Shown: positions 14,660 through 23,791 of the stretch, one piece after another
How the letters are laid out: each line of letters begins with the position of its first letter
Position numbering within the stretch: position 1 is the stretch's first letter
Source of the DNA: Variovorax boronicumulans NBRC 103145
Lineage (GTDB): Bacteria; Pseudomonadota; Gammaproteobacteria; Burkholderiales; Burkholderiaceae_C
Direction of reading: 5' to 3'
NCBI RefSeq assembly: GCF_001591345.1
Contig: NZ_BCUS01000062.1
Span: 1-36,438 of the forward strand
Length of the DNA stretch: 36,438 nucleotides
The notes under the pieces: generated by a model
What the model saw: the letters and a program-made list of their open reading frames with translations, nothing else
Databases searched by the model: none
What the model was told of the DNA's origin: nothing
Translations under genes and position numbers: made by a program

Positions 14660-15636
14660 CGCGCCTTCACCGCCAGGTTCCACAGCGCCACGAGCTGCTC
14701 GTACTCCGCCGAGGCCGCTTCCTGGTCGAGCGGGAAGATCTTGATGGCGCTCAGGTCGGGCAGCGAGGTGAGCTTGGACACTGCGATGTCGCTGCGCACC
14801 GGACGGCGGAAGTTCTTCACCAGCAGCTCCTGCTGCGTCTCCTTGCTCAGCAGGCCGTTGTAGAGCGCGACGGCGGCGTCCATGTTCTTCGCGCCCTTCA
14901 CGATGAACATGCCTTCGGGCGCCAGGTAGCTGCCTTCGGTGGGATAGACCAGCTTGATCTCCTTCTGGCCGCCCGCCACGTACTCCTGCGCCGCGTACTC
15001 GATGGTCAGGCCCACCGGGTACTCGCCGGCGGCCACGCCCTTGTAGGTGCTGCCCGACGAGGCGGTGACGACCGCGTTGGCCGCCAGCTTGCCCAGGCCG
15101 TCGCGGCCGAACTGCTTGAGCAGGCCATACACCAGCATGTAGGCCGTGGCGCTCTTGCTCGGGTCGGTGATGGCGAACTTGCCCTTCCACTCGGGGCGCA
15201 TCAGGTCCGACCAGGTCTTGGGCGCGGGCATGCCCTTGAGCTGGCGCTCGTTGACCATCATCACCATCACGTGCACGTTGGTGCCGACCCACAGGTCGTT
15301 CGGGCCGCGGAAGGCCGCGGGCACGGCCGCGAGGTCGGGCGACTTGTAGGGCGCCATCTGGTCCTTGTAGGCGCCCAGCGTGCCGAAGCCGCCGCTCCAC
15401 AGCACGTCGCCGCGCGGGTTCTTGGCCTCGGCCTGGATGCGCTTCATCAGCGTGCCGGTGCCGCCCGTGACCTGCTGCACGGTGAGCCCGGGCGTCTTCT
15501 TCTTGACCACGGCCAGCGCGGTCTCGACGGTCTCGGTGTTGTTGGACGAATAGAGCACCACCGTCTGCGCACCCGCGACGCCCGCCGTGAAGGCCAGGGT
15601 CGCGAACGCGCATTTCGCCAGGGACTTGAAGGACAT
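14656..15636 (-). CDS. ABC transporter periplasmic substrate-binding protein (family 1, FbpA/AfuA-like)
   Basis: A 326-residue exported binding protein. The signal peptide is MSFKSLAKCAFATLAFTAG ending GVAGA before QTVVLYSS. The mature protein has the fold signature of the FbpA/AfuA/PhnS group: VVLYSSNNTETVE, GGTGTLMKRIQAEAKNPRGDVLWSGG, the SATAYMLVYGL helix and YPTEGSYLAPEGMFIVKGAKN. Members bind Fe3+, sugar phosphates or 2-aminoethylphosphonate, so phosphorylated or anionic ligands are as likely as iron. No tyrosine pair diagnostic of iron transferrin-type binding could be assigned. The start at 15636 has GAGG upstream. It is the third gene after the ATPase and permease and is coupled to sdaA by GTGA, so a serine-yielding ligand is suspected. 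Confidence 0.9.
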   Translation of the reverse strand: MSFKSLAKCAFATLAFTAGVAGAQTVVLYSSNNTETVETALAVVKKKTPGLTVQQVTGGTGTLMKRIQAEAKNPRGDVLWSGGFGTLGAYKDQMAPYKSPDLAAVPAAFRGPNDLWVGTNVHVMVMMVNERQLKGMPAPKTWSDLMRPEWKGKFAITDPSKSATAYMLVYGLLKQFGRDGLGKLAANAVVTASSGSTYKGVAAGEYPVGLTIEYAAQEYVAGGQKEIKLVYPTEGSYLAPEGMFIVKGAKNMDAAVALYNGLLSKETQQELLVKNFRRPVRSDIAVSKLTSLPDLSAIKIFPLDQEAASAEYEQLVALWNLAVKAR

Positions 15637-15668
15637 GAAAACCTCGCAGGTTGAAGTGAATGGGTGGG

Positions 15669-17315
15669 TCATTTGCTGGAGAAGAGGTTGATGCGGAACA
15701 CCTTGATCGCCACCACGATGGGCAGCAGGATCACGCTGACCAGCGCCGCGCCGTAGGCCGAGGCCAGGCCCAGGCGCCCGCCGTCGACCTGGCGGAAGAT
15801 GGCGATGGGCATGGTCTCCAGGCCGCCCGTGTAGACCACGATGGAGGCCGACAGCTCCGAGATCGTGGTCACCCACATCAGGATGGCGGCCGAGATGATC
15901 GAGGCCTTCATGGCCGGCAGCAGCACCTTGAAGAAGGTCTTCAGCGGCGACACGCCCAGGCTGATCGAGGCCTCTTCGATGGAGTCCGAGATGTTGAACA
16001 GCGTCGACGACGCATTGCGCACCGCAAACGGCAGGCGGCGCACCGTGTAGCACAGCACCATGATCCCCGAGGTGCCCGCCAGCACCAGCCAGCCGGTGTT
16101 GAAGGTCTGCACCAGCGCAATGCCCAGCACCGTGCCCGAGATGGTCAGCGGCAGCACCACGATGTAGTCCAGCAGCTGCGTGAAGGGGTTGCGCTTCTTG
16201 ATCGTCAGGTAGCTCACGAGCACCGCGAAGGCCACGCCCACCACGGTGGCCATCGAGGCGAACTTCAGCGAGTTGATGATCGGCTCGGGCGCGCCGCGCA
16301 GCGCGCGCTCCAGGCTCGACAGCGACCACTGGCCCCAGCGCATCACGGGCCCGCTGGTCTCGGTGAAGGCGCCCACGAAGACGATGAGCAGCGGCAGCAT
16401 CGACAGCACGATGATCACGCCCACGCTGAGCGTGTAGAACACCGCCGCGCCCGAGCGCACGCGCACCACGGCGGGCGCGCGGCCCTGCGTCATCGTGTAG
16501 ATCTTGCGTTCGACCACGCGCTTCTGGAAGAACAGCACGATGGCCACGATGCCGATGGACACCACCGACATCGCGCTTTGCAGCGTGGGGCTGCCGCCCA
16601 TCTCGCCGACGAAGGCGTTGTACGTCATGACCGACAGCAGCGGCACGCTGCTGCCCAGCACCACCGACAGCGCGAAGTTGCCCACCACCAGCGTGAACAC
16701 CACCAGCGCATTGACCAGCACCGCGGGCAGGATCACCGGCACCAGCACGCGCAGCTTGGTCACCAGCGGCGAGGTGCCCAGGCTCAGGCCGGCTTCTTCG
16801 AGCTGGCCGTCGAAGCCGCGCAGCGCGGCCAGCACGCCCAGGTAGATGTAGGTGTAGTAGACCAGCGTCATGGAGAACACCATGCCGGTCCAGCCGTAGA
16901 AGGTCGGCAGCGTGATGCCCGCGCCCGCGAGCAGGTTGGTCACCAGCCCGTTGTTGCCCAGCAGCAGCAGCCACGACTGGCCGACGATGATCTCGGGGAT
17001 CACGATGGTCATGATCGGCAGCACCGCCACCAGGTTCTTCAGCGGGAAGTCGTAGCGCGCCACCATGTACGCGAAGGGCACGCCCACGGCCACGGTGCAG
17101 GCCGTGACCGACACGCCGAGCACCAGCGTGTTGCGGAACGCGAGCAGGTATTCGCTGTCCTGCAGCAAGGTGATGAAGCCGGACAGCGAGAACGCGCCCG
17201 ACTCGTCGCGCACGCTGTTCACGAACAGCGTGCCCAGCGGATAGAACACGAAGAACAGCAGCAGCACGAGGCTGAGCAGGGTCAGGAAACCCCAGGGCCA
17301 CCAGTTGATTTTCAT
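15669..17315 (-). CDS. ABC transporter permease, two fused TM domains (FbpB-like)
   Basis: A 548-residue permease with about twelve membrane helices arranged as two six-helix domains, so one chain does the work of a dimer. Each half carries the EAA loop that docks on the ATPase: EEAGLSLGTSPL near residue 175 and EEASISLGVSPLKTFFKVLLP near residue 440. This organisation is typical of Fe3+, sugar-phosphate and aminoethylphosphonate importers. It lies 15 bases after the ATPase gene and 32 bases before the binding protein gene, in one operon. The first domain begins MKINWWPWGFLTLLSLVLLL with a standard uncleaved helix. Substrate is undetermined. Confidence 0.93.
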   Translation of the reverse strand: MKINWWPWGFLTLLSLVLLLFFVFYPLGTLFVNSVRDESGAFSLSGFITLLQDSEYLLAFRNTLVLGVSVTACTVAVGVPFAYMVARYDFPLKNLVAVLPIMTIVIPEIIVGQSWLLLLGNNGLVTNLLAGAGITLPTFYGWTGMVFSMTLVYYTYIYLGVLAALRGFDGQLEEAGLSLGTSPLVTKLRVLVPVILPAVLVNALVVFTLVVGNFALSVVLGSSVPLLSVMTYNAFVGEMGGSPTLQSAMSVVSIGIVAIVLFFQKRVVERKIYTMTQGRAPAVVRVRSGAAVFYTLSVGVIIVLSMLPLLIVFVGAFTETSGPVMRWGQWSLSSLERALRGAPEPIINSLKFASMATVVGVAFAVLVSYLTIKKRNPFTQLLDYIVVLPLTISGTVLGIALVQTFNTGWLVLAGTSGIMVLCYTVRRLPFAVRNASSTLFNISDSIEEASISLGVSPLKTFFKVLLPAMKASIISAAILMWVTTISELSASIVVYTGGLETMPIAIFRQVDGGRLGLASAYGAALVSVILLPIVVAIKVFRINLFSSK

Positions 17316-17330
17316 GGCGTGCGTGTCCGT

Positions 17331-18401
17331 TCAGGCAGCGACGACGCGGCTGTCGGCCGGCACCAGCACCTGCACCGCATCGCCGGCCTGGAAGTCGGCC
17401 ACCATGTTGCCGGCGTGCAGCTCGACGCGGATCTCCGACTGGTCGTGCAGCCGGATGCGGTAGGCGGTCTTGAAGCCCAGGTACTGGCGGCGCAGCACCT
17501 CGCCCGCGATGGCGTTGGGCACGTGGGGCGCGGGCGCCATCAGCGACAGCGCCTCGGGGCGCGCGATGAGGATGCCCTGCGCGCCCAGCGCGGCGCCGCC
17601 CTGCTTGCCGTCCAGTTGCTGGCCGCACAGCTGGTAGCGCACGTGCGACGCGGCCCCGCCGGCGGACTCGGCCGGCACGGGAATCACGTTGGCCGAGCCG
17701 ATGAAGTCCGCCACGTAGGCGTTCACCGGCGTGCCGTACAGCTCTTCGGGCGTGCCCAGCTGCGCGATGCTGCCGCGGTCCATGATGGCGATGCGGTCGG
17801 ACATGGCCAGCGCCTCTTCCTGGTCGTGCGTGACGAACACGGTGGTGATGCCGGCTTCGCGCACCAGATCGAGGATCACGTCGCGCATCTGCAGGCGCAT
17901 CTTGGCGTCGAGGTTGGACAGCGGCTCGTCCATCAGCAGCACGCGCGGGCGGATCACCAGCGCGCGCGCCAGCGCCACGCGCTGGCGCTGGCCGCCGCTC
18001 ATCTGCGCGGGGTAGCGGTCGGCCAGTGCGAGCAGGCTCACCTTGTCCAGCGCCTCATTGACGCGCCGGGCGATTTCGGCCTTGGGCACCTTGCGCGCGC
18101 GCAGGCCGTAGGCCACGTTGTCGAAGGCCGTCTTGTCGGGGAACAGCGCGTAGTCCTGGAACACCATGCCGATGTCGCGGTGGTGGGTGGACACGCGCGT
18201 CACGTCGTCCTTGTCGAAAAGAATGCGCCCGCCGTCGGGTTCGTTGAAGCCCGCGATGCAGCGCAGCAGGGTCGTCTTGCCGCAGCCGCTGGGGCCCAGC
18301 AGGGTGTAGAAGGCGCCATCGGGCACATGCAGCGACAGGTTCTGCAGCACCGTCTGGTTGGCGAACTGCTTCACGACGTTGTCGATGGTGATGGAAGCCA
18401 T
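17331..18401 (-). CDS. ABC transporter ATP-binding protein with TOBE domain (FbpC/PotA-like)
   Basis: A 356-residue importer ATPase. Walker A is GPSGCGKTT at 36-44, the Q-loop is FQDYALFP near 81, the signature is MSGGQRQR at 134-141, Walker B is VLLMDEP at 154-160, and the H-loop is VTHDQEEALAMSD. The C-terminal 110 residues form a TOBE-type domain (IARPEALSL, RRQYLGFKTAYRIRL) found in iron, polyamine and sugar-phosphate importers. It energises the permease encoded 15 bases downstream. It is the first gene of the operon, so the promoter must lie in the 18402-18602 region shared with the LysR gene. Confidence 0.95.
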   Translation of the reverse strand: MASITIDNVVKQFANQTVLQNLSLHVPDGAFYTLLGPSGCGKTTLLRCIAGFNEPDGGRILFDKDDVTRVSTHHRDIGMVFQDYALFPDKTAFDNVAYGLRARKVPKAEIARRVNEALDKVSLLALADRYPAQMSGGQRQRVALARALVIRPRVLLMDEPLSNLDAKMRLQMRDVILDLVREAGITTVFVTHDQEEALAMSDRIAIMDRGSIAQLGTPEELYGTPVNAYVADFIGSANVIPVPAESAGGAASHVRYQLCGQQLDGKQGGAALGAQGILIARPEALSLMAPAPHVPNAIAGEVLRRQYLGFKTAYRIRLHDQSEIRVELHAGNMVADFQAGDAVQVLVPADSRVVAA

Positions 18402-18602
18402 GTCTCTTGTTCAGGGTGGAAGGAAGCGCGATGCTAGGTGTGCCCCCCGCGTGCCACCAGCCGTATTTTTTAAGGCGGCCGGTTAGTTTTTCTGCAGGCT
18501 TCCCGGTCTACGATGCGCGCCGGCCTCCGACCCCGGGCGGCACGCAACCGAACACGAAAAGAACATGAGGAAGACAAGCCCGCTCGCCAAGGTACGCATG
18601 TG
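18402..18602. promoter_or_regulatory. Divergent regulatory region, ABC-sdaA operon and LysR gene
   Basis: About 200 bp between divergent genes. An AT-rich patch at 18463-18493 (GTATTTTTTAAGG, then GGTTAGTTTTTCTG) stands out in GC-rich surroundings and is the best place for the promoters and for a LysR-type binding site. No exact T-N11-A operator is assigned. Confidence 0.5.
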
Positions 18603-19508
18603 GTGACCCGACGCCTCCCCCCTTTGAAAGCGCTGCGCGCTTTCGAAGCGGCGGCGCGCCATGCCAACTTCACCGCGGCCGCCGACGAACTCAGCATCAC
18701 GCACAGCGCCGTCAGCCAGCAGATCCGCCTGCTGGAGGACTACCTGGGCCAGCCGCTGTTCGCGCGCGAGGCCCGCGGCGCGACGCTGCTGCCCCATGCG
18801 CGCGACTACTTCGCCGAGGTGCAGGCCAGCCTGGACCGCATCGCCAGCGCCACGGCCGCGCTGAAGTCGCCCCACCAGCGCGCCAGCCTGCGCGTGTGCA
18901 CCACGCCCTCGCTGGCGATGAAGTGGCTCATCCCGCGGCTGGCCGGCTTCCAGGCCCTGGCGCCGCAGACCGACGTGCAGCTGTCGACCCTGGGCCGGCA
19001 GTTCTTCGACCAGGCCGAGGCCGGCAGCGACGTGCTGATCCGCCGCATTCCCATGCAGCGCCCCGACCACACCTGCGTGCGCTGCCTGGACGACCACCTC
19101 GTGGCCGTGGCGTCGCCGCGCTTCATCGAGCGCCACCGCATCGCCAGCATGGCCGACTGCCTGGGCCACCCGTTGCTGCAGGCCGCCGGCGAAGTGGAGA
19201 ACTGGCCGCGCTGGTTCGAGTTGGCCGGCGTGCGCGTGCCGCCCCAGCTGCCCGGCCCCGTGTTCGACCACCAGTTTCTTTGCATGCAGGCCGCCATGAA
19301 CGACCTGGGGCTCGCGCTGGCGCCCTGGTGCCTGCTCGAGGAAGACATCCGCGCCGACCGGCTGCGCCTGGTGTTTCCCGAACCGCGCCTGCCCGCCTCG
19401 GGCGTCTACGCGCTGTACCGCACCGAAGGGCCGGTGGCCGCGCTGGCACGGCAGTTCGTCGACTGGCTCGGCACGCAGCACTGGAACGCGGGAAGCCCCA
19501 CCCCATGA
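18603..19508 (+). CDS. LysR-family transcriptional regulator (GcvA-like)
   Basis: A 301-residue regulator whose N-terminus (TRRLPPLKALRAFEAAARH) is the classic GcvA-subgroup start. The helix-turn-helix lies at about 15-60 (NFTAAADELSITHSAVSQQIRLLEDYLGQPLF), followed by a two-lobed effector domain from about 90. The start is one of two adjacent GTG codons at 18600 and 18603, with AAGG upstream; an ATG at 18513 in frame would add a basic stretch unlike the family. It is divergent from the ABC-sdaA operon and its stop overlaps the serB ATG (ATGA). It therefore probably controls the importer operon and is cotranscribed with serB. Confidence 0.92.
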   Translation: MTRRLPPLKALRAFEAAARHANFTAAADELSITHSAVSQQIRLLEDYLGQPLFAREARGATLLPHARDYFAEVQASLDRIASATAALKSPHQRASLRVCTTPSLAMKWLIPRLAGFQALAPQTDVQLSTLGRQFFDQAEAGSDVLIRRIPMQRPDHTCVRCLDDHLVAVASPRFIERHRIASMADCLGHPLLQAAGEVENWPRWFELAGVRVPPQLPGPVFDHQFLCMQAAMNDLGLALAPWCLLEEDIRADRLRLVFPEPRLPASGVYALYRTEGPVAALARQFVDWLGTQHWNAGSPTP

Positions 19509-20191
19509 CCACCACGCTCACTCTTCCTCCCCTGCGGCTGTCGGACTTCAAGCTGATCGCCTTCGACATGGACTCGACGCTGATCGACATCGAGACGGTC
19601 GACGAGATCGCCGACATCGCGGGCTGCGGCCCCGAGGTCGCGGCCATCACCGAGGCCACGATGCGCGGCGAGATCACCGACTACAAGGACAGCCTGCGCC
19701 GGCGCGTGGCCCTGCTGCGCGGCGTGCCGCTGTCGGCGCTGCAGGCCGTGTACGACCAGCGCCTGCACCTGAACCCCGGCGCCGAGACGCTGATCGCCGC
19801 GTGCAAGCAAGCAGGCCTGCGCGTCGTGTTGCTGAGCGGCGGCTTCACCTTCTTCACCGACCGGCTGCGCGAGCGGCTGCAGCTGGACGACACGCGCTCC
19901 AACGTGCTGGAGATCGAAGACGGCCGGCTCACCGGGCGCATGCTGCCCCAGCCCTGGGGCGACATCTGCGACGGCGAGGCCAAGAAGGACAAGCTGCTCG
20001 AATGCTGCCGCGCGATGGACATATCGCCGGCCCGGGCCATCGCCGTGGGCGACGGCGCGAACGACCTGCCGATGATGCGCGCGGCGGGGCTGTCGGTGGC
20101 CTACCACGCCAAGCCGATGGTGCGCGAGGCGGCCATGCTGGCGATCGACGAGGGCGGGCTCGACCGGCTGCTCGACCTGCTCAAGCCTTGA
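19505..20191 (+). CDS. serB: Phosphoserine phosphatase
   Basis: A 228-residue HAD-superfamily phosphatase that hydrolyses O-phospho-L-serine to L-serine, the last step of serine synthesis. HAD motif I is DMDSTLID with nucleophile Asp21 and acid Asp23, motif II is SGG at 111-113, motif III is the Lys160/Lys161 region, and motif IV is GDGANDLPM with Asp183 and Asp187. The N-terminal regulatory extension of the longer E. coli SerB is absent, as in many betaproteobacteria. The ATG overlaps the LysR stop. The 3' end overlaps the convergent recG by 11 bases. Closeness to sdaA and an importer raises the possibility of a catabolic role besides biosynthesis. Confidence 0.95.
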   Translation: MTTTLTLPPLRLSDFKLIAFDMDSTLIDIETVDEIADIAGCGPEVAAITEATMRGEITDYKDSLRRRVALLRGVPLSALQAVYDQRLHLNPGAETLIAACKQAGLRVVLLSGGFTFFTDRLRERLQLDDTRSNVLEIEDGRLTGRMLPQPWGDICDGEAKKDKLLECCRAMDISPARAIAVGDGANDLPMMRAAGLSVAYHAKPMVREAAMLAIDEGGLDRLLDLLKP

Positions 20192-22289
20192 GGTATTCGG
20201 CCTTGGTGCCGAGCCAGCGATCGATGTGGCGTTGCGCCAGCTCGGGGTGCTTCTGCAGCATCACCGGCGCGAGCTCGCGCGCCCAGTCGAGCAGCAGCGT
20301 GTCGGTCGCGAGGTCGGCAAAGCGCAGCAGCGGCGCGCCCGACTGGCGCGCGCCGAGGAACTCGCCGGGGCCGCGAATCTCGAGGTCGCGCCGCGCGATC
20401 TCGAAACCGTCGCCGGTCTCGGCCATCGCCTTGAGCCGCGCGCGCGCCGCCTCGCCGACGCGGCCGCTGTCGCCCGGCGCATAGAGCAGCACGCAGGCCG
20501 AGGCCGCCGCGCCGCGCCCCACGCGCCCGCGCAGTTGGTGCAGCTGCGACAGGCCGAAGCGCTCGGCATGCTCGATCACCATCAGCGAGGCGTTGGGCAC
20601 ATCGACGCCCACTTCGATCACCGTCGTGCTCACCAGCACCTGGATCTCGTTCGCGGTGAAGGCGGCCATCACCGCCTGTTTCTCGGCCGTGGGCATGCGC
20701 GAATGCAGCAGGCCGACATTGATGTGTTCGCCCAGCGTGCCGGCGAGTTCGTCGCGCGTCTCGGTGGCGTTGCGCAGGTCGACCGCCTCGCTCTCTTCGA
20801 TCAGCGGGCAGACCCAGTAGACCTGCCGGCCTTGTGAAATCTGCGCCTGGATGCGGTCGATGACCTCGTCGCGCCGGTGGTCGGCCACCAGCTTGGTGAC
20901 GATGGGCGTGCGGCCCGGCGGCAGCTCGTCGAGCGTCGACACATCGAGGTCGGCGTAGTAGCTCATCGCGAGCGTGCGCGGGATGGGCGTGGCGCTCATC
21001 ATCAGCAGGTGCGGTTCCAGATGACCACCGGCCTTGCCGCGCAATGCAAGGCGCTGCGCGACGCCGAAGCGGTGCTGCTCGTCGATGATGGCCAGCGCCA
21101 GGTTCTTGAAGCGCACCTTCTCCGAGATGACCGCGTGCGTGCCGATGACCAGCGCGGCCTCGCCGCTCTCGACGGCGGCCGACATCTCGTCGCGTTCCTT
21201 CTTCTTCTGGCTGCCCGTGAGCCAGGCCACGCGCAGGCCGCGCTCGGCCAGCAGCGGATCGAGCCAGCCGACCAGCTTGCCGAAGTGCTGGGCCGCGAGG
21301 ATTTCGGTGGGTGCCATGAGCGCGCACTGGAAACCCGCGTCGATGCAGCGCGCCGCGGCCAGCGCCGCGACCACGGTCTTGCCCGAGCCCACGTCGCCCT
21401 GCAGCAGGCGGTGCATCGGAATCTGGCGGTGCAGGTCGGCCGTGATCTCCTCGCCCACGCGCTGCTGCGCGCCGGTGAGGCCGAAGGGCAGCACGGCGAG
21501 CAACTGCGCATGCAGCGAGCTCGCCGCCGCGTCAGTGGACGCAGGCAGCACCGGCGCACGCTGCGCCGCGCGCTCCAGCCGCGCCTGCAGCTGCGAGAGC
21601 TGCTGCGCCAGCAGCTCCTCGGCCTTGATGCGCTGCCACGCCGGGTGGCTGTGGTCTTCGAGCGCGGCGATCGACACGTCGGGCGTCGGGTAGTGCAGGA
21701 AGCTCAGCGCGCTGCGCAGGTCCCACGCGCCGCGCAGGCCGATCTGCACTGGAATGGTCTCGTCGAGCAGCGCGCGCGCCAGGCCCGAGCGCACCTCGCG
21801 CCGCAGCACCGGCTGCGCGAGCCCGGCCACGGTCGAGTACACCGGCGTGAGCGCGTTGGGCAGCGCCGTGCCGGCCGCCTTGACGGTCGGGTGCATGATC
21901 TGGCGCCCCACGAAGCCGCCGCGCATCTCGCCGCGCACGCGCACCTTCGCGCCCACCGCCAACTGCTTTTGCTGCGACGGATAGAAGTTGAAGAAACGCA
22001 GCTGGCAGGTGTCGCTGCCGTCGTCGATGGTGGCGATGAGCTGGCGGCGCGGGCGGAACACCACCTCGCACTCGGTGACCACGCCCTCGACCTGCGCCAT
22101 GTCGCCGTCGCGCGTGTCGGCCAGGCGCACGATGCGGGTCTCGTCCTCGTAGCGCATCGGCAGGTAGAGCGCGAAGTCGATGTCGCGCACGAGGCCGAGC
22201 TTGCGCAGCGCGCGCTGCACGAGGCTCAGGCCGGTGCCGGGCGGTTGCGCCGGCGCGGCGGGGGGAGTCGGTTCTTTCTTGGCGGGCAC
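20181..22289 (-). CDS. recG: ATP-dependent DNA helicase RecG
   Basis: A 702-residue superfamily 2 helicase that reverses stalled replication forks and processes branched DNA. The N-terminal wedge/OB domain contains LYLPMRYEDET and the RPRRQLIATI region. Helicase motifs follow in order: GDVGSGKT (motif I), APTEILAAQH (Ia), IIDEQHRFGV (II), MSATPIPRTL (III), then LLHSRM (IV), VSTTVIEVGVDVPNA (V) and QLRGRVGRG (VI). The C-terminal TRG-like region has RDLEIRGPGEFLGARQSG. Start taken as GTG 22289 (VPAKKEP); no strong Shine-Dalgarno is seen. It follows the TIGR01777 gene by 11 bases on the same strand, so it is probably cotranscribed, and it converges with serB. Confidence 0.97.
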   Translation of the reverse strand: MPAKKEPTPPAAPAQPPGTGLSLVQRALRKLGLVRDIDFALYLPMRYEDETRIVRLADTRDGDMAQVEGVVTECEVVFRPRRQLIATIDDGSDTCQLRFFNFYPSQQKQLAVGAKVRVRGEMRGGFVGRQIMHPTVKAAGTALPNALTPVYSTVAGLAQPVLRREVRSGLARALLDETIPVQIGLRGAWDLRSALSFLHYPTPDVSIAALEDHSHPAWQRIKAEELLAQQLSQLQARLERAAQRAPVLPASTDAAASSLHAQLLAVLPFGLTGAQQRVGEEITADLHRQIPMHRLLQGDVGSGKTVVAALAAARCIDAGFQCALMAPTEILAAQHFGKLVGWLDPLLAERGLRVAWLTGSQKKKERDEMSAAVESGEAALVIGTHAVISEKVRFKNLALAIIDEQHRFGVAQRLALRGKAGGHLEPHLLMMSATPIPRTLAMSYYADLDVSTLDELPPGRTPIVTKLVADHRRDEVIDRIQAQISQGRQVYWVCPLIEESEAVDLRNATETRDELAGTLGEHINVGLLHSRMPTAEKQAVMAAFTANEIQVLVSTTVIEVGVDVPNASLMVIEHAERFGLSQLHQLRGRVGRGAAASACVLLYAPGDSGRVGEAARARLKAMAETGDGFEIARRDLEIRGPGEFLGARQSGAPLLRFADLATDTLLLDWARELAPVMLQKHPELAQRHIDRWLGTKAEYLKA

Positions 22290-22300
22290 GGACAAGGCTT

Positions 22301-23791
22301 CTAGCGTGGACGGCAAAGGTCCGTCAAGGCGCTGCGGGCATCGGGGAACATGAACTGGAAGCCGGTGCGCAGCAGCTGCACCGGCACCACGCGCTGGCCT
22401 TCGAGCAGCAGGTCGGCCTGCTCGCCGAGCAGCAGCTTCACGGGCGCGGCGGGCGTGGGCATCCAGCAGGGGCGGTGCAGCACGCCGGCGGCGACGCGGG
22501 TGAAGGCCTCCTGGCTCACTGCACCCGGTGCGGTGACGTTGAAGGCCTGCGCGGCGACAGGGTCGGTGGCGGACTCCGTCATCGTCCACACATGCGCGAT
22601 GGCGCGGATCAGGTCATGCACATGCACCCACGACAGCCACTGCCGCCCGCTGCCCAGGCGCCCGCCCATGCCCAGTTGCACCGGCATCAGCAGCTGCGGC
22701 AGCGAGCCCTGGTGGCCCAGCACGAAGCCGAAGCGCAGGCAGGCCACGCGAACGCCGTGCGCCACGGCCGCGTGCGCCGCCTGCTCCCAGCGCTGGCACA
22801 GCGTCGACATGAAGATGCTCTGCGGCGGCGCGTCTTCGGTGAGCTCGGTGGCGTCGCCCTGCGGCTGCACGCCGTAGTAGCCGATGGCCGAGCCCGAGAG
22901 CAGCAGCCGTGGCTTGCTTGGACGCGCGGCGATCCATGCGACGAGCTGCTGCGTCAGGCCTTCGCGGCTTCGCAGCAGCTGCTGCTGGCGCCGCGCGCTC
23001 CAGCGCTGGCCGAGGATGCGCGCGCCCGCGAGGTTGACGACCACGTCGATGGCGTCCGCGGCGGGAATCTGGTCGAGCGACTGCACGCAGCGCACCGCGC
23101 CACCGAAGCCCCAGGCGGCACCGCGCGCGTCGCGCGTCCACACCGTCACCGCATGGTCGTCGGCCAGCAGGTGGCGCACGAGGATCTGGCCGATGAAGCC
23201 GGTGCCGCCCGTCACCAGCACTTGCTGCGGCTTCGTGCCGAAGTGCACCGGGGCCTCGACGGCGCGCACCTGCGCCTGCTTCTGCTGCTTGAACAGCGCG
23301 CGCGCCGCGAAGCCGTCGCGCAGGCCCGAGATACCGACACCCACGCCGCACAACGCCAGGAAGGCGCTGAGCCAGCCGTGCGGCTGCCACACCATCGCCG
23401 TCGGTTGCGCTGCCCAGCCGACCGCGCTCATCGCCAGCAGCGCGATGAACGCGCCGGCGTTGATGGCCAGCACCGTGTGCGTCACGCGCTCGGTGGGCGG
23501 CAGCAGGCGGCTGCCGTCTTCGACCACGAAGTCCCACAGCGTGAGCACGATCTCGATGCCGAACACCACGAGCAGCACCCACGCCCACGCGCCATGCCAG
23601 GCCCACGCCGACAGCCCGAGAAACAGCGCGCAGTAGATCGACGAGCGCGTGGCGTGGATCGCCAGCTCGCGCCCCGCCGTGCCGCGGCGCGGCAGCGCCT
23701 CGGTGCCTTCGTGGTGGTAGAGCGTGTCGAAGGCGCCCAGCGCGCCTTGCGCCGCCATGAGCTGCAGGGCCAGCAGGTGCGTGTCGATCAT
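22301..23791 (-). CDS. TIGR01777-type NAD-dependent epimerase with N-terminal membrane domain
   Basis: A 496-residue two-part protein. Residues 1 to about 185 contain roughly four hydrophobic helices (SIYCALFLGLSAWAWHGAW, VLLVVFGIEIVLTLWDFVV and others). From about residue 200 a Rossmann domain begins, with VLVTGGTGFIGQILVRHLLADDH as its nucleotide-binding loop, VVVNLAGARILGQRW and SGSAIGYYG, which are hallmarks of the TIGR01777 (YfcH) family. The usual family member is about 300 residues, so this is a membrane-tethered version. Substrate is unknown. The ATG at 23791 overlaps the DUF4166 stop (ATGA), and DUF4166 plus TIGR01777 is a recurrent pair. Some neighbours of this kind act on lipids, but that is only inference. 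Confidence 0.88.
   Translation of the reverse strand: MIDTHLLALQLMAAQGALGAFDTLYHHEGTEALPRRGTAGRELAIHATRSSIYCALFLGLSAWAWHGAWAWVLLVVFGIEIVLTLWDFVVEDGSRLLPPTERVTHTVLAINAGAFIALLAMSAVGWAAQPTAMVWQPHGWLSAFLALCGVGVGISGLRDGFAARALFKQQKQAQVRAVEAPVHFGTKPQQVLVTGGTGFIGQILVRHLLADDHAVTVWTRDARGAAWGFGGAVRCVQSLDQIPAADAIDVVVNLAGARILGQRWSARRQQQLLRSREGLTQQLVAWIAARPSKPRLLLSGSAIGYYGVQPQGDATELTEDAPPQSIFMSTLCQRWEQAAHAAVAHGVRVACLRFGFVLGHQGSLPQLLMPVQLGMGGRLGSGRQWLSWVHVHDLIRAIAHVWTMTESATDPVAAQAFNVTAPGAVSQEAFTRVAAGVLHRPCWMPTPAAPVKLLLGEQADLLLEGQRVVPVQLLRTGFQFMFPDARSALTDLCRPR

Noticed and set aside
14656..17628. One 990-residue fusion of permease and binding protein
   Set aside because: The frame before 15636 is out of frame with the permease and only happens to stay open; the binding protein has its own signal peptide and GAGG site.
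15660..18437. 925-codon open frame on the + strand, opposite the ABC transporter operon
   Set aside because: It is a codon-position shadow of three clear minus-strand genes in GC-rich DNA; the product is His/Gln/Arg-rich low complexity with no recognisable domain.
18513..18602. ATG 18513 as LysR start
   Set aside because: It adds 30 basic residues before the canonical TRRLPPLKALRAF start; the GTG codons at 18600/18603 with AAGG upstream fit better.
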